64,000 nucleotides of DNA from Lucinisca nassula (GCA_963580285.1 OY757011.1:119962440-120026439), one strand, 5' to 3'. Shown: positions 10,920-21,650, counted from the stretch's first letter. A program made the numbers and translations. Notes: generated by a model not told the origin, from the letters alone.

Positions 10920-11364
10920 GGTAGGAAAAGTGTAATTGGGTAACCTGACCGGCTCGAAATAACCAAATGAGTGTTGCTTGAGCCATCTAACTAAAATGAA
11001 TAAACAAAAACACAAACATGCATCCTGTGTGCATTTATTTCTATCATTTTAATAAAATAAGATAGCACTAATACTATCTCTCAATCTTTGCGCGTGCCAA
11101 AGAAGTACAGAAAGATAGCGATCTCTTGTCTGCACAATCATGATTTTTGCAAGGTGGAATGATTTACATTCTTCACATATCCCTGTTTCCGAGATAAACT
11201 TAAACCAAGCTGGCAGGTGATGCTTAGACTTGGCAATAGGTATTGTACTTTTTATTGTTCGTTTGAGTTTTACAAACGCAGAGTTTAATGATGATTAATA
11301 GAGATACTCATAAACTCAAAATAAACTGAACACTATAGTTCAAACTGCAATTAAAAGTGTAGGA

Positions 11365-11480
11365 CAGTTTTCTTTATTTCCCCATACAAACCTGTGTTGT
11401 GAGTATTCATTTGAACCGCCTCGCCGAGGCGGTTCTAATGAATACCAACAACATAGATTTTTATTGAGAATTAGCAAAAA
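11365..11480. repeat. HP core palindrome alone, with symmetric changes
   Basis: GTATTCATTTGAACCGCCTC and GAGGCGGTTCTAATGAATAC pair. Both arms read ATTCATT-type where most copies read ACTCGTT-type. The outer ends are not recognisable. Confidence 0.75.
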
Positions 11481-11654
11481 CTATCCTTCAATTATCACAA
11501 AAGCTTATCTGTTGCTATGACATATGAGGATTCATGAATGTATCTCGTATACAGTGCAGCCTCTGTTCAACAGCCAAACGCCAAACAACAGGTTTTGGTT
11601 TCATTTCCTGTCATAAAAAAAAACAGTTTACGAAAGACTGAATAAGATGCGAAG

Positions 11655-11843
11655 GGAAATAAGCACCCCTAAACCCTACTTTAAATAGAGAAAACTGGGG
11701 TTAACGGGGTTATATATTATTTTTCTTATTTCTGTTCCAAGACATAGTTTGTTGGTACTCGTTAGAACCGTGTCAGTGAGACGGTTCTAACGAGCACCAA
11801 CATCCTTTTTTTGCAGTATAAATAAGGCAAATGTCGCGGTTTA
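11655..11843 (+). mobile_element. HP-B left part plus core, truncated
   Basis: Has the side hairpin TAAACCCTACTTTAAATAG / AACTGGGGTTAAC and a core with GTTGGTACTCGTTAGAACC pairing to GGTTCTAACGAGCACCAAC. It runs into an HP-A at about 11842 and lacks its right end. Confidence 0.75.
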
Positions 11844-12123
11844 CAGGGGCAAACCTTATATTTCTTTTTTCTGCTCTAAAATATACTTTTTCTTATTTCT
11901 GCTCAAAATATAGATTGTGGGTACTCGTTTGAACCGCCCCATTAATTTCTGCTCTAAAATATAGATTGTGGGTACTCGTTATACAATGAGGCGGTTCTAA
12001 CGAGTACCCACAATCTATATTTATAGCAGAAATTAGAAAACTATCACAATATTTTCATTTAAAATTTTCGTTTTCTCGGCGGTAAAGTTTACAATGTATT
12101 TGTATAGGTGTGTTTTCGTAATG
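11842..12123 (-). mobile_element. HP-A with duplicated left arm
   Basis: The right end GTATAGGTGTGTTTTCGTAATG is intact. The core shows left arm, second left arm, then right arm: the ATATAGATTGTGGGTACTCG block occurs at about 11911 and about 11960, while its complement occurs once at about 12000-12020. Confidence 0.8.
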
Positions 12124-12301
12124 CTCTTTGAACTTCTTCGGCAAAATTCCGATTTAATATTACTATACGACAAAAATACTCTTACACTCGTGGTAATTTT
12201 ATATGAAATCTATGAAACTCGCCAGAGCCTCGTTACAAAAGATTGCATATGAAATGACCATTCCGTAAGAACCTCGATTTAAGTCACGGTTGAGTTTGGA
12301 C

Positions 12302-12333
12302 ACCCCCCCCCCCCCCCCCCACACACACACACA
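12302..12333. repeat. Poly-C then (AC)n tract
   Basis: About 18 C residues followed by ACACACACAC. Confidence 0.95.
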
Positions 12334-12510
12334 ACACAGACACACAAACAAAACAGATAGAAACAGATAGAAAAAAAGGAAGTCTCTTTCTTTATATGAT
12401 AAACAGAATATTACACTCGTGGTCATTTCTTATGAAACATAGGAAACTCACCAGAGGTTCGTATTATAAAATTGATATGACATGATCACTTTTGTAAGAT
12501 CTTCTATTAT

Positions 12511-13391
12511 GAGGTGCCGTTTAATTATAAATCACGTATTTTGTGATATCACTCAACCCAATTAGTGATATAACTGAATCTATTTAGTGATATCACTAAA
12601 TAGAGATGAATTCGCAATACCAATTAAAAGAATGACTGATATCACAAAATCAATTTTAGTGATATCAAAAGTAGAATTAATAAATGAAATCTATTATGTG
12701 ATATCACAGCTTCGAATTAGTGATATCACTAAATTTATTTTGGGATATGATATCACAAAATCGAATTAGTGATATCACTAAATATGAATGAATTAGTATA
12801 ATCACTAAACAGAATTTATGATATCACAAAATGTATTATATTCGCAAACAATGTAATGTTTACTCCCTAACAATTTTTGTCCCTGAGTAATGGCTGACAG
12901 AGGTGCTACAGACAAACGTCAAAGTGATGTACGGCAAAAGATGTTTTGAGACTGATGATGTAGATGACACCGAGATTATACTAGAACTTGTTCATTTTGA
13001 ATAGCAATCATCGCCGCATTCACCATGCGGTTTATTCATTACGAAAACATGCCTATTCAAATACAGTGCAATTTTTTCCGCCGAAAAATTAAAAAAAATC
13101 AGATGAAAAATTGCGATTTTTTTCTTATTTCTGCTCAAAATATAGATTGTGCAGAAATAATAAAAATAAGGTTCACCCCTGTAAACCCCAGTTTTACTAT
13201 ATAAAAGTGGGGTTCAAGGGGGTCAAAATTATATAGACGTGTTTTCGTGATGTGCTGCCATATTTCGGTGATATCACACTAATCGATTTTGTGATATCAC
13301 AATTTATTTAGTGATATCACAAATTTATCAGTGATATCACAAAATCGATTTAGTGATATCAAAATTAGTGATTTACAGTAAAACGGCACCT
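12511..13391. mobile_element. TA-flanked TIR element filled with GTGATATCAC palindromes
   Basis: Ends TGAGGTGCCGTTT and AAACGGCACCTCA are inverted repeats extending through ATAAATCAC / GTGATTTACAG (~27 bp), with TA on both outer sides. The interior carries about 15 whole or partial GTGATATCAC palindromes spaced 20-40 bp apart, at 12546-12840 and 13265-13375. Between these lies unassigned sequence and an HP-A copy (13036). TA flanks suit a Tc1/mariner-type target, by inference. No transposase. Confidence 0.8.
13036..13253 (+). mobile_element. HP-A lacking its core hairpin
   Basis: Both ends are good (CATTACGAAAACATGCC; GACGTGTTTTCGTGATG) and the side hairpin is intact. The core is reduced to CAAAATATAGATTGTGCAGA, so nearly the whole palindrome has been deleted. 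Confidence 0.85.
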
Positions 13392-13671
13392 CATACTCTA
13401 TTCCTTGTAAAAACTGTCAGAAAAAAGCCAGGTTTATCCATCGCTCTTAATAGAAATCCAAAAACGAACTCATCAATAAAGAATTCATGAGAAGAATTTT
13501 AAATCTCATTAACTCTGACAGAGCTCTGCAGTGTGAGTGCGACAGATTAACGATTCGAGCTTGCAAAGGATTAGAAAGGTAATTAAGTAAATGATGAAAG
13601 ATGTTCATGGTGCAGCTTAAACGGATTAGGTTAAATAAAATTATTGAACACAGTGGAAAGGTGCCTGCTAT

Positions 13672-13972
13672 TTTGCTTGTTAGATTTGAGGTTTAACGTC
13701 CCCTTCAACACTATAAAGGTCATTTTGGAGACGTTGGTTCCAATTTTGTGGAACTTTTACCTAACACGGAGATGAAATGACATCTCAAGCCCTGCCGCCC
13801 AGTGAAACCAATAGAGTTTATAAGCCTGGACAGGTCGACTCGCAACGCTTTGCCTGGGCAGGCTTAGCTCCTCTAAGCGGTTTACGATTACTCGTGTCTG
13901 GTCGGTTTCAGCTCTGCCTGGAAGCATCATGCAGCCCATCTATTTCTTCAAGCCCCCATGGGCGGGTGCCGG
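13672..13972 (-). mobile_element. SINE-G, complete, 13-bp TSD
   Basis: Minus-strand SINE: a GC hairpin at the 5' end (right side), then GGGCTGCATGATGCTTCCA, TAAACCCTATTGGTTTC-type, GAGATGTCATTTCATCTC and the tail GACGTTAAACCTCAAATC (left side). Flanked by AGGTGCCTGCTAT at 13659-13671 and 13973-13985, a perfect target duplication. Apparent reading frames across it are non-functional. Confidence 0.92.
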
Positions 13973-13999
13973 AGGTGCCTGCTATACATTCTGGCGTAA

Positions 14000-14560
14000 T
14001 TTAAAGCACTCGCATACCAGATAAGCATAACTAGTATTTACATGGGTTATACATTTATCTTAACCTCCTTATTCTACCATGTTGTGCAATATATAACAGA
14101 AGTAAAAATCACAGCAAAAATATCACAAATATCTATTCGAAATGTCAGTCTGTGAGAGAGCTAAATAGTACACATCCAGGAGCGGGTATGCACAAAACAT
14201 GAAGAAAACTGAACAGTTCGGTTGAGAAAATCTGATAACAGGCGTCTGTAAATAGTGATTTGAACGCCAAATCACTATTGGCAAACGTTTGTCAATAGCC
14301 ATTTCACGTAAAATCGCCTTTTCCAAAGATTTGTCAATAGCCTCTTAAAAAAACAAAAATAAACAGAGAAATAATCGTAATGGTAGTGAACAATTCGAAA
14401 CAAATTGCGGATCACACGAAAGAGCATCTTTTATTAGTATGGATGCAATTTATAGTTGTTTATTTTACTTATTAAGTTCGTACTTCAGATATTGGACTCG
14501 ACACTCCTGAAAAAAATCTTATAATATCTCATGGGTACAGTGTATCTGCTCTATCCTATT
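14000..14560. other. Unassigned; one short perfect hairpin
   Basis: Only AATAGTGATTTG-AACGC-CAAATCACTATT at about 14253-14281 stands out, a 12-bp perfect stem. Confidence 0.5.
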
Positions 14561-14564
14561 GACA

Positions 14565-14655
14565 TTAGCTACATGTCCGTGTTATGAACACCCGTCTAAA
14601 CCCCACTTTATACAGAGAAAATGGGGGGTTACTAGAGATAAGGTAAAAAGAAACA
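14565..14655 (+). mobile_element. HP-B left-end fragment
   Basis: GTCCGTGTTATGAACACCC then AAACCCCACTTTATACAGAG and ATGGGGGGTTAC, the HP-B side hairpin, with no core. Confidence 0.55.
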
Positions 14656-14679
14656 ATCACAGATCCTTCTTCCACAGAA

Positions 14680-14945
14680 GAGATACAGTGGCGATAGCGT
14701 TCGACCTACCCGTTTTTGCGTTTTGGGTCCGTTTTGAAACCGTTGCAAAACGTTTGCGTTTCGACAACGGTTCGAGCGTTTCATATCGTTTTGACCAATC
14801 AAAAGTCAAGGCGAATCGTTTCAGACAAACGGTTAATTTGCGCATGCGCTCTGAAAAGATCAAAACGCTATTGAAAACGCTTTCCCGTTTTGGCCAATAG
14901 TATGACCGTTTGAAACCATTTTATGACTGAGCCAATCGAATTTAT
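14680..14945 (+). repeat. CGTTT-rich repeat, copy 1
   Basis: Begins at ACAGTGGCGATAGCG and is crowded with CGTTT/AAACG and CCAAT motifs (GACCAATCAAAAG, GGCCAATAG, GAGCCAATCG). A more diverged copy lies inverted at 26515-26745, ending in the same boundary. Confidence 0.55.
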
Positions 14946-14949
14946 GCAT

Positions 14950-15360
14950 TTAGCGCGCATGTGCAATCGCTTTAGTTGACTTAAATACATGTGCATGTTT
15001 ATTTACGAATATCTTCAACAGCTTAACATATATATTCACTACAATCGCGTCATTTACTATTAAAGTTATATTTGAGAAAAAAATGAATATTCTGTAAGTA
15101 CATGTATGCCATTGCTTAAGAAATGACATGATCATTGACTTTAAATACGGAGTACAAAGAACAATCTTAACTAAACTATACATATATAAAGAACAATCGA
15201 GAATGACATGGATAATACCTCAGATGAATGCATGATAAATTTTCAGACAATACGTTCATCCTAAAAATCTTTATGGAATTTTTCTAAGATCAAAAGAACC
15301 ATAAAAAAAAGAAAGAAAGAAAAACAAACAAATAAGTGTATCGAAGATTTAACCCATATA
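14950..15360. other. No feature recognised
   Basis: AT-rich, no clear repeat or frame. Confidence 0.45.
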
Positions 15361-15374
15361 TGCCTAGCGGCCCT

Positions 15375-15440
15375 TTTGTGGGACATTGACCCAGATCAGA
15401 CGCCACAAAACGCGACGTCTGACTTGGTTCTACACTGTTT
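15375..15440. repeat. AAACAGTG-type hairpin
   Basis: CCAGATCAGACGCCAC pairs imperfectly with GCGACGTCTGACTTGG, closing in TACACTGTTTGC on the right. Same hairpin family as in the piggyBac-like MITEs at 42858 and 60202. Confidence 0.65.
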
Positions 15441-15449
15441 GCTGAAAGT

Positions 15450-15865
15450 ACAAAATGTGTCGCTAATAAAACAAACCTGGCAGCCCAATAATTGGAAATG
15501 GACCAATCCAAACTTACTAGGTGGGAGATTCCATCTTTGTCAAATACGGGTTAAGAAAATGCATTAGCTGAGAAATGTTCTTTGTTTGTTTAAATAATAA
15601 GGAAATATTTGTGCCACACTGAGGCCAAAATTATGAGAATCCCTGTATATTCTGGCAATTACAGATGACCGTATTTCCCAAGACATTAGGGTCATATAAT
15701 AGTATTTGCGAGATTTGTCACTGACCACACTACACTTACGTTGCCATGCAACGCCAGGTAATGTGTTTACACGCGTGTGTAATATTTGCTTTCCGGAAAC
15801 TGTTATACATTAGTCGATATTGTTATATGTTAATTCAGAATTTCTAAATTATTCATCATCACCTT
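15450..15865. other. No feature recognised
   Basis: No recognisable repeat, frame or RNA gene. Confidence 0.4.
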
Positions 15866-15869
15866 AACA

Positions 15870-16370
15870 AAAAGTCCGTTAAATAAACACTCCAACATGT
15901 CCAACTAGATCCCACATTATCTCAAGAGCATTGAATGTGGGTTTTTGTTTGAAGCGATTTGTTGAAGCGGTTTTAACAAGCACCTACAGCTCATGCATCA
16001 AGATAAAAAGTCCGTGAATAGAAGGCCCCTCTAATCCCCACATTATATAGAGCACATTGGGTTTACGAGGTATTCCTTTTTTCCTTATTTTTTGCTCCAA
16101 AACATAGATTACGGGTACTGCTTAAAACTGTCTGGACAGGGCGGTTCTAATGAGCATTTGTTTTTTGAGAAAATGGGATTTACGGGGAATTCATTATTTT
16201 TTTATTTTTGTTCTAAAACATAGATTGCGGGTACTCGTTAAAACCGTATTACCAAGGTGGTTCTAATGAGCAGTCATAAATCTATAAATATAGCAGAATT
16301 AAAAAAAAAAAAAAACATTTTCATCTGAGAAACGTTAGTTTTAGAGACATTTAGCGCACGGGAGCGTAAT
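15870..16370 (+). mobile_element. HP-B copies, decayed and overlapping
   Basis: AAAAAGTCCGT occurs at about 15876 and 16006, each followed by an HP-B-like left side. Two core remnants follow (GATTACGGGTACTG near 16106; GATTGCGGGTACTCG near 16223). It reads as one HP-B inserted in or beside another, with later decay. Confidence 0.6.
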
Positions 16371-16678
16371 CATAATGGTTTGATGCAGATATAAGCGCGA
16401 ATGATAATTATTTTTTTTTTTTATTATTTTTATTTTTCGTCTGAATGTTATGGAAGAATGCAGCTTGTCTCGTGCCTCTATTTTCCTAAAGCGAATTATG
16501 AAATAGAACGCGTTAATCTGTATTTGTTAATTAATACCCCTGCAACCCAACTTTTTGGAAAAACCAAGTACACGGCGGTTATAACGAGCTTTGTTGAATC
16601 TATGTTCCGAGCATAAAAATGAAAAGTTTTCACTCGAAACTAAGAATAACTATTTTAGAGATGTCATCTTCAACGCTA

Positions 16679-16937
16679 CTTTACGAAAACACGCCTATTC
16701 AAATATTTTGAAAGTTTTGTCACCAAAAATTGAAAATTTTCTGACAAAATATCCGATATTTTGCATTTTTCTGCTCTAAACATGGATTGCTGATCTTCAC
16801 CTAACGTGAACCTAAACATAGATTGCTGGTCATCGTTAGAACCGCTTCGAGCAGAAATAGGAAACCGTTAACCCCAGTTGTACTTCATGAAAATGGGGTT
16901 CAAGGGGGTCAACATCATATATGCACTTTTCATGATG
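16679..16937 (+). mobile_element. HP-A, decayed core
   Basis: Left end TTTACGAAAACACGCC, side hairpin AACCCCAGTTG...AAATGGGGTTC, right end worn to CACTTTTCATGATG. Core repeats TAAACATGGATTGCTG and TAAACATAGATTGCTG as direct, not inverted, copies. Confidence 0.75.
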
Positions 16938-16995
16938 ATCTTAAGAAAATAATCTGACAGTGGCGATTTATCCAAATCGCAGCTGTTAACCTGTG

Positions 16996-17044
16996 TGCGT
17001 TTGTGTGTTCGCGCGCGCGCGCGTGCGTGCGTGTGTGTGTGTGT
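16996..17044. repeat. (GT)n/(GC)n tract
   Basis: Alternating purine-pyrimidine run with GCGCGCGCGCGCGTGCG, a potential Z-DNA former. Confidence 0.85.
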
Positions 17045-17212
17045 TTAAAAAAACGGTGGCGGATATTCATGACTGTAAACCCTAATTTTGCGCTTAAGGA
17101 AAGTTTACGTGAGTGTTTGTTGCATGAAGTAATATAACAGACTAAAATATCCCTTATGTCCATGCTCATGACATACATGAGAAGATAAAAAGGAAAGAAA
17201 CATAACCATCAG

Positions 17213-17331
17213 GTTAACAAGTCCGTGAAATGAAGATCCCCACTAGACCCCACTTTATCAAGAAAAAAAACTGGGGTTGACGGGGGAATTCATTATTATT
17301 ATCATTATTATTATTATTATTATTATTATTG
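17213..17331 (+). mobile_element. HP-B left end joined to (ATT)n
   Basis: AACAAGTCCGTGAAATGAAG, CCCCACTTTATCAAG and AACTGGGGTTGACGG match HP-B. The element then breaks into an ATT trinucleotide run from about 17290. Confidence 0.7.
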
Positions 17332-17431
17332 TCTGCTGCCGGCATGGCAGACCTTATCCAAAATCTTAGCAACCACAGAAGTCACATACCTGAATCGTAG
17401 GTGACCTAGCGTCCATACGACGTCTAGTCCA

Positions 17432-17780
17432 GCCCCGCCCATTGGGGCTTGAAGAAATAGATGGCTGCATGATGCTTCCACGCAGAGCTGAAACCAACCG
17501 CACGTGAGAACTAAGCGTACCCAGGAAAAGTGGTGCGAGTTGGACCGTCCATGCATATAAACCATATTTGATTTATTAGGCGGCAGGGCTTGAGATGTCA
17601 TATCTCAATGTCGGGTATAAGTCCCATAATATCGGAACAACGTATAATCTGGCCCCTATGTAATAAAAATGTTTCATGCTCAACTTGTATTGTGAAAGAC
17701 AATATCGGAACAACGTCTCCAAAATGACCTACACAGTGTTGACGGGGACGTAAAACCCCAAATCAAACAAACAAATATAC
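17432..17780 (+). mobile_element. SINE-G, 10-bp TSD, with internal 57-bp insertion
   Basis: Begins GCCCCGCCCATTGGGGC and ends at GGGACGTAAAACCCCAAATC plus an AAAC tail. The flanks ACGTCTAGTC (17420-17429, 17782-17791) are the target duplication. Inside, AATATCGGAACAACGT is repeated either side of a ~57-bp insert (about 17643-17700), a second smaller insertion with its own ~16-bp duplication. Confidence 0.85.
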
Positions 17781-18055
17781 AACGTCTAGTCGGCGTCGCA
17801 TGGGCGTTGATGCAACAGCTTGTTTTGACGCTCGTGCGACGTTAACTTGCTGGGATTTGGTAGCTTCTAACAGGTATGTCGCCTACATGTAGCCTGAGAA
17901 CTTGTATTGTGTAAGACAATGCCCCATCCAGTTGGTTGGTTGGTTGATTTGAGGTTTAACCATCCAGTAATTCACTTTTATGCTATTCTTCACTTATTTG
18001 TCTGTCTATATATGTTTTATCATGATGAGCTGCATAAGCTTAAGCGAATAAATTT

Positions 18056-18086
18056 GATTGATTGATTGATTGATTGATTGTTTGAT
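18056..18086. repeat. (GATT)n microsatellite
   Basis: About seven GATT units. Confidence 0.9.
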
Positions 18087-18201
18087 TATTTCTGTTCAAA
18101 GACGACGGTACGGCCCCGCCCATCGGGGCTTGAAGAAATATATGGGCTGCATGATGCTTCCACGAGGAGCTGAATCCGACCCACACACGAGTACTGGTAA
18201 A

Positions 18202-19485
18202 GTAGAAGTAAAACAAAGATCAGGAATTGCTACAATTAACTTACTCCACCCATAAAAGACACCAAAGGGAAAGAAATACAAACATTAAGCGACCAGACCA
18301 TAATGGAAACCTAAACAAAGGAGGGCCATAAGGACAGTTACTTTCCCACAAAATGGCCATATGGCCATCCGAAACCAAAAGACACAAGTGATACACACAG
18401 TAAGTAACAAACAACAACATAAATAAATCGCCACAGAAGAGCCGCCTTGGAACGGTCAGTGGAAGATTTCCACTGGGGGGCTTAAATCGATTTTACGTGG
18501 CCACAATCCTCGCCCTTACTTCCGTCGCCATTTAGACAAATAATTTGTTCAGTCCGCATGAAGGCCTCCTAACTCATCAGTGCAACATCTCCGTGAACAC
18601 AAAAATCAAAGAACCACAGAGGTGAGACAACGGTGAGGACTCGACAGCAAGAAACCACTGAAATGCTGGAGCAAAAGAAAACCAACAGTTAGACTCCGAT
18701 GAGCCCGACCAGAGACAGAGCATCAGGCACCAACCGACATTATCTCTCTAATTTTCAATAAGCCTTTACGTTGGAGCCGTCATAGAATCTGAGGCCTGAC
18801 CCACCGGCGTGCAATTAAAGAGGGAAGCAAAGTTGCCAACCGTGATTGGGTTAACTACCATGCATGCAGTCTGTCGTATAATATCCATGTTGTACCCAAT
18901 CTTTTTATATCGCAGAACGATTTTACGAAATTGGGTGCTGAAGTCATTGCGGTTATATATTTTTCTGAATTTATATACTAAGTCACCATAAAATTCGGGT
19001 TCCGATAGACCTTGTTGCAGAAGAGATTTAAGTCCAATATTGAATTTTGAAATTAAATCAGAATGGCGTCTATAAAATTTTGAAAAGGCTTTGCGTAGTT
19101 TATGGTACCGATAACTCGGTATCAGAAGAATTTGCTTTATTTAACTGAAGTTCTAGGGGGTAAATCTGACTGATCAAACCATCAAAATAGGTATTATCAA
19201 TATTTAATAAATCATCTAAATATCTAGAAGTAGAGCTAAAAGCTTCAATAATTTCAGATTGGTTATCAATGGAAAGCGACAAAATGAAGTCTCTTTCATA
19301 ACAATACAAGAACAGATCAGCCACAAGAGGTGCGCAATTAGTACCCATCGGAATACCCACAATTTGTCTAAATAACTTAGTACCGAATCTAATATAAATA
19401 TTGTCAAGTAGAAAGGTGAGGGCATCACACACTTTCTGACATGACCAAAGTGTATAATTCTTATGCTCTTTAGAAGTGAAAAATC
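18202..19485 (-). mobile_element. PLE retroelement, 5'-truncated (copy P5, reference)
   Basis: Minus-strand element: reverse-transcriptase coding remnant at right, then 3' UTR down to the terminus TTTTACTTCTACTTT at 18202. It lies inside a SINE-G. It is the best copy for reading the protein. Confidence 0.85.
18765..19485 (-). pseudogene. PLE-type reverse transcriptase, truncated and internally deleted
   Basis: From the right: SKEHKNYTLWSCQK, then CDALTFLLDNIYIRFG, GIPMGTNCAPLVADLF (motif B-like), and SRYLDDLLNID, where Y-L-D-D is the catalytic motif C, then LELQLNKANSSDTE. Near 19118 roughly 110 codons are missing and the frame shifts; it resumes HKLRKAFSKFYRRHSDLISKF, then FRKIVLRYKKIGYNMDIIRQ, and ends GQASDSMTAPT and stop near 18765. 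The N-terminus is lost to 5' truncation at the SINE boundary. The G-P-M-G and YxDD forms suit Penelope-like enzymes better than LINE or LTR types, but I cannot confirm the clade. No endonuclease domain is visible in what remains. Confidence 0.75.
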
Positions 19486-19696
19486 TGCTTAGAGGATCTA
19501 AGACTGCCCAGGCAAAGCAGTGGGAGTGTCGGGCCGTCCGTGCTTATAAACCCTATTGGTTTCATTGAGTGGCAGGGCTTGAGATGTCATTTCATCTCAA
19601 TGTCGGGTAAAAGTCCCAAAAAATTGGAAGCAACGTCTTCAAAATGACCTTTACAGTGTTGATGGGGACGTTAAACCTCAAATCAAACAAACAAAT

Positions 19697-19890
19697 CAAA
19701 GACGTCGGTCGTGGGTGCACATTGGCACCGCCTCAATGAACCAGTTCGGACGAGCACCATCAGCATATCGTTTGAATATTGATCGATTGATTGTCTTTCT
19801 TATTTCTGTTCAAAGACATCGGTCGTGGGTACTTATTAGCACCGCCTCAATGAACCGGTTTGAACGAGCACCATCAGCCTATCTTTTGAA
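19697..19890. repeat. Two tandem HP-like core units (~130 bp)
   Basis: TTCTGTTCAAAGAC...GGTCGTGGGTGC...CACCGCCTCAATGAACC...CGAGCACCATCAGC occurs twice, ending near 19780 and 19885. The first unit was the target of the SINE-G at 18111. A distant relative of the HP core. Confidence 0.65.
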
Positions 19891-19915
19891 TATGCATAAG
19901 AATAGTATCACAGAT

Positions 19916-20215
19916 GTTTGTTTGTTTGATTTGAGGTTTAACGTCCCGTCAACACTGTAAAGGTCATTTTGGAGACGTTGCTTCCAATTTTGTGGGACTT
20001 TTACCCGACATTGAGATGAAATGACATCTCAAGCCCCGTCGCCCAATGAAACCAATAGGGTTTATTAGCATGGACGGTTCGCCTCGCACAGCGGTTCCTG
20101 GGCAGGCTTAGATCCTCTAAGCGGTTTACCAGTACTAGTGTGCGGGCCGGATTCAGCTCTGCGTGGAAGCATCATGCAGCCGATATATTTCTTCAAGCCC
20201 CTATGGGCGGGGGCC
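19916..20215 (-). mobile_element. SINE-G, complete, 10-bp TSD
   Basis: Full length in minus orientation, flanked by TATCACAGAT at 19906-19915 and 20216-20225. Left side carries the GTTT tail, right side the GC hairpin. Confidence 0.92.
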
Positions 20216-20384
20216 TATCACAGATATTCATCAGTAAACATGCTAAAAATGCCCTATGTCACACAGATGTTTGATCGTAATGAAAGATGAAGACAAATGA
20301 TTTTATTTGCTTCTGATGCAACTGCCGGGTGAAAAAGTAACAAGTGCGTTTTATGGAAATAACAAAACTCTTTATATATACAAT

Positions 20385-20590
20385 TTTCTGGGTTAACAGT
20401 TATATACATACATTGCTGTAATATTTCTCCTCAAAAACGTGGATTGTGGACACTCGTTAGATCCGCCTCCATTGAATGGTTGTAACGAGCACAGACATTA
20501 TATGTTTGGTCCCATTATTGTAATATTTGTGAGTATTATCGATTTCATGCTCAGCATAGTTGAGCATGAAACATTTTTATTACATTGAAA
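20385..20590. repeat. Decayed HP core and short hairpin
   Basis: AACGTGGATTGTGGACACTC and a weak right arm near 20470 form a worn HP core. At about 20547-20585 TTTCATGCTCAGCATAGTTGAGCATGAAA is a clean hairpin related to the 57-bp insert at 17643. Confidence 0.55.
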
Positions 20591-20789
20591 GAAGCAATTT
20601 CATCCCACGAGTGTGTTTTGTAAGTGTATCCAAATTAGCAATAAATGAATTAATACAACAGAAAAAGGAAACGCTCAGTTTTTCGAAATAGAAGAAAGAA
20701 TCAAAGTAACGACGTTGGTTCGTTATACTGTGACGCGGCAAAGTACGTAGTTCGACTCTATAGTCTGTGTATATGTCAATTCGCTCTAT

Positions 20790-21071
20790 GCTTGAAGAAA
20801 TATATGGACTGCATGATGCTTCCACGCAGAGGTGAATCCAGCCCGCATTCTAGTACTGGTAAACCGCTTAGAGGATCTAAGCCTGTCCAGGAACCGCAGT
20901 GCGAGGCGAACCGTCCATGCTAATAAACCCTATTGGTTTCATTGGGCGACAGGGCTTGAGATGTCATTTCATTTCAATGTAGGGTAAAAGTCCCACAAAA
21001 TTGGAAGCAACGTCTCCAAAATGACCTTTATAGTGTTGACGGGGACGTTAAACCTCAAATCAAACAAACAG
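20790..21071 (+). mobile_element. SINE-G, 5'-truncated
   Basis: Starts at TGCTTGAAGAAATATATGG without the GC hairpin and runs to GACGTTAAACCTCAAATC with an AAAC tail. Confidence 0.88.
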
Positions 21072-21329
21072 TGCACATCTTACGTAATCCGGTTTCAAAG
21101 ACTATCCTAGTCCAAGCAGTTAAGCTATTTTCCATTTTTGCCCTCAATCAACTTTTTGGAAAAATATAACGCTGGACATACGCTATATAACGTATGGCAT
21201 TCCCGATTTTGTTTTCTGTCGGATTATAATAACAATTATAATAATAATGACACTCATCACCATCCAACGCTGGTGTGGATGTACATGTATATGGAAATAG
21301 TGTAGACCCCAATTGGGTAAAATAGTGAC

Positions 21330-21535
21330 AAGTGTAGATAATAAAAAAACATGTAAGGAAATATCACACACGCGGTCGCGCACTTTATATAGTAAATTGG
21401 AATTTACAGAAATAAACATTATGTTTTCATTTTTCTGCCCATAAAGGTAGTTTGTGGCCACTCGTTAGATCTGCCTCACTGGGGCGGTTGTAACGAACGT
21501 CTACAATCTAAATTTGGATTGAGATGAAAACATTA
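21330..21535. repeat. Decayed HP element
   Basis: GTTTGTGGCCACTCGTTAG and GGGCGGTTGTAACGAACG are core arms; TTTTCATTTTTCTGCC precedes them. Ends not recognised. Confidence 0.55.
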
Positions 21536-21593
21536 CTTTGATGTGACAGTTGAAATTTTAGCACTCGGGTGACAATAAATTTGCCGCGACAAA

Positions 21594-21603
21594 TAAATAA
21601 ATA

Positions 21604-21642
<39 letters not shown>

Positions 21643-21650
21643 GTAAATTA
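21594..21650. repeat. (AAAT)n microsatellite
   Basis: About 13 AAAT units. Confidence 0.95.

Larger units (their letters stand above)
18111..19690 (+). mobile_element. SINE-G split by a PLE insertion
   Basis: The SINE 5' part lies at 18111-18200 (GCCCCGCCCATCGGGGC to GAGTACTGGTAAA) and resumes at about 19486 (GCTTAGAGGATCTAAG) to the AAAC tail near 19690. Flanks CAAAGACGACGGT (about 18097) and CAAAGACGTCGGT (about 19696) are its target duplication, inside an HP-like core unit. The PLE copy fills the gap. Confidence 0.85.

Noticed and set aside
12546..13375. Restriction-site or origin-like array as a stand-alone feature
   Set aside because: The palindromes are bounded by TIRs and TA, so they are treated as part of a mobile element.
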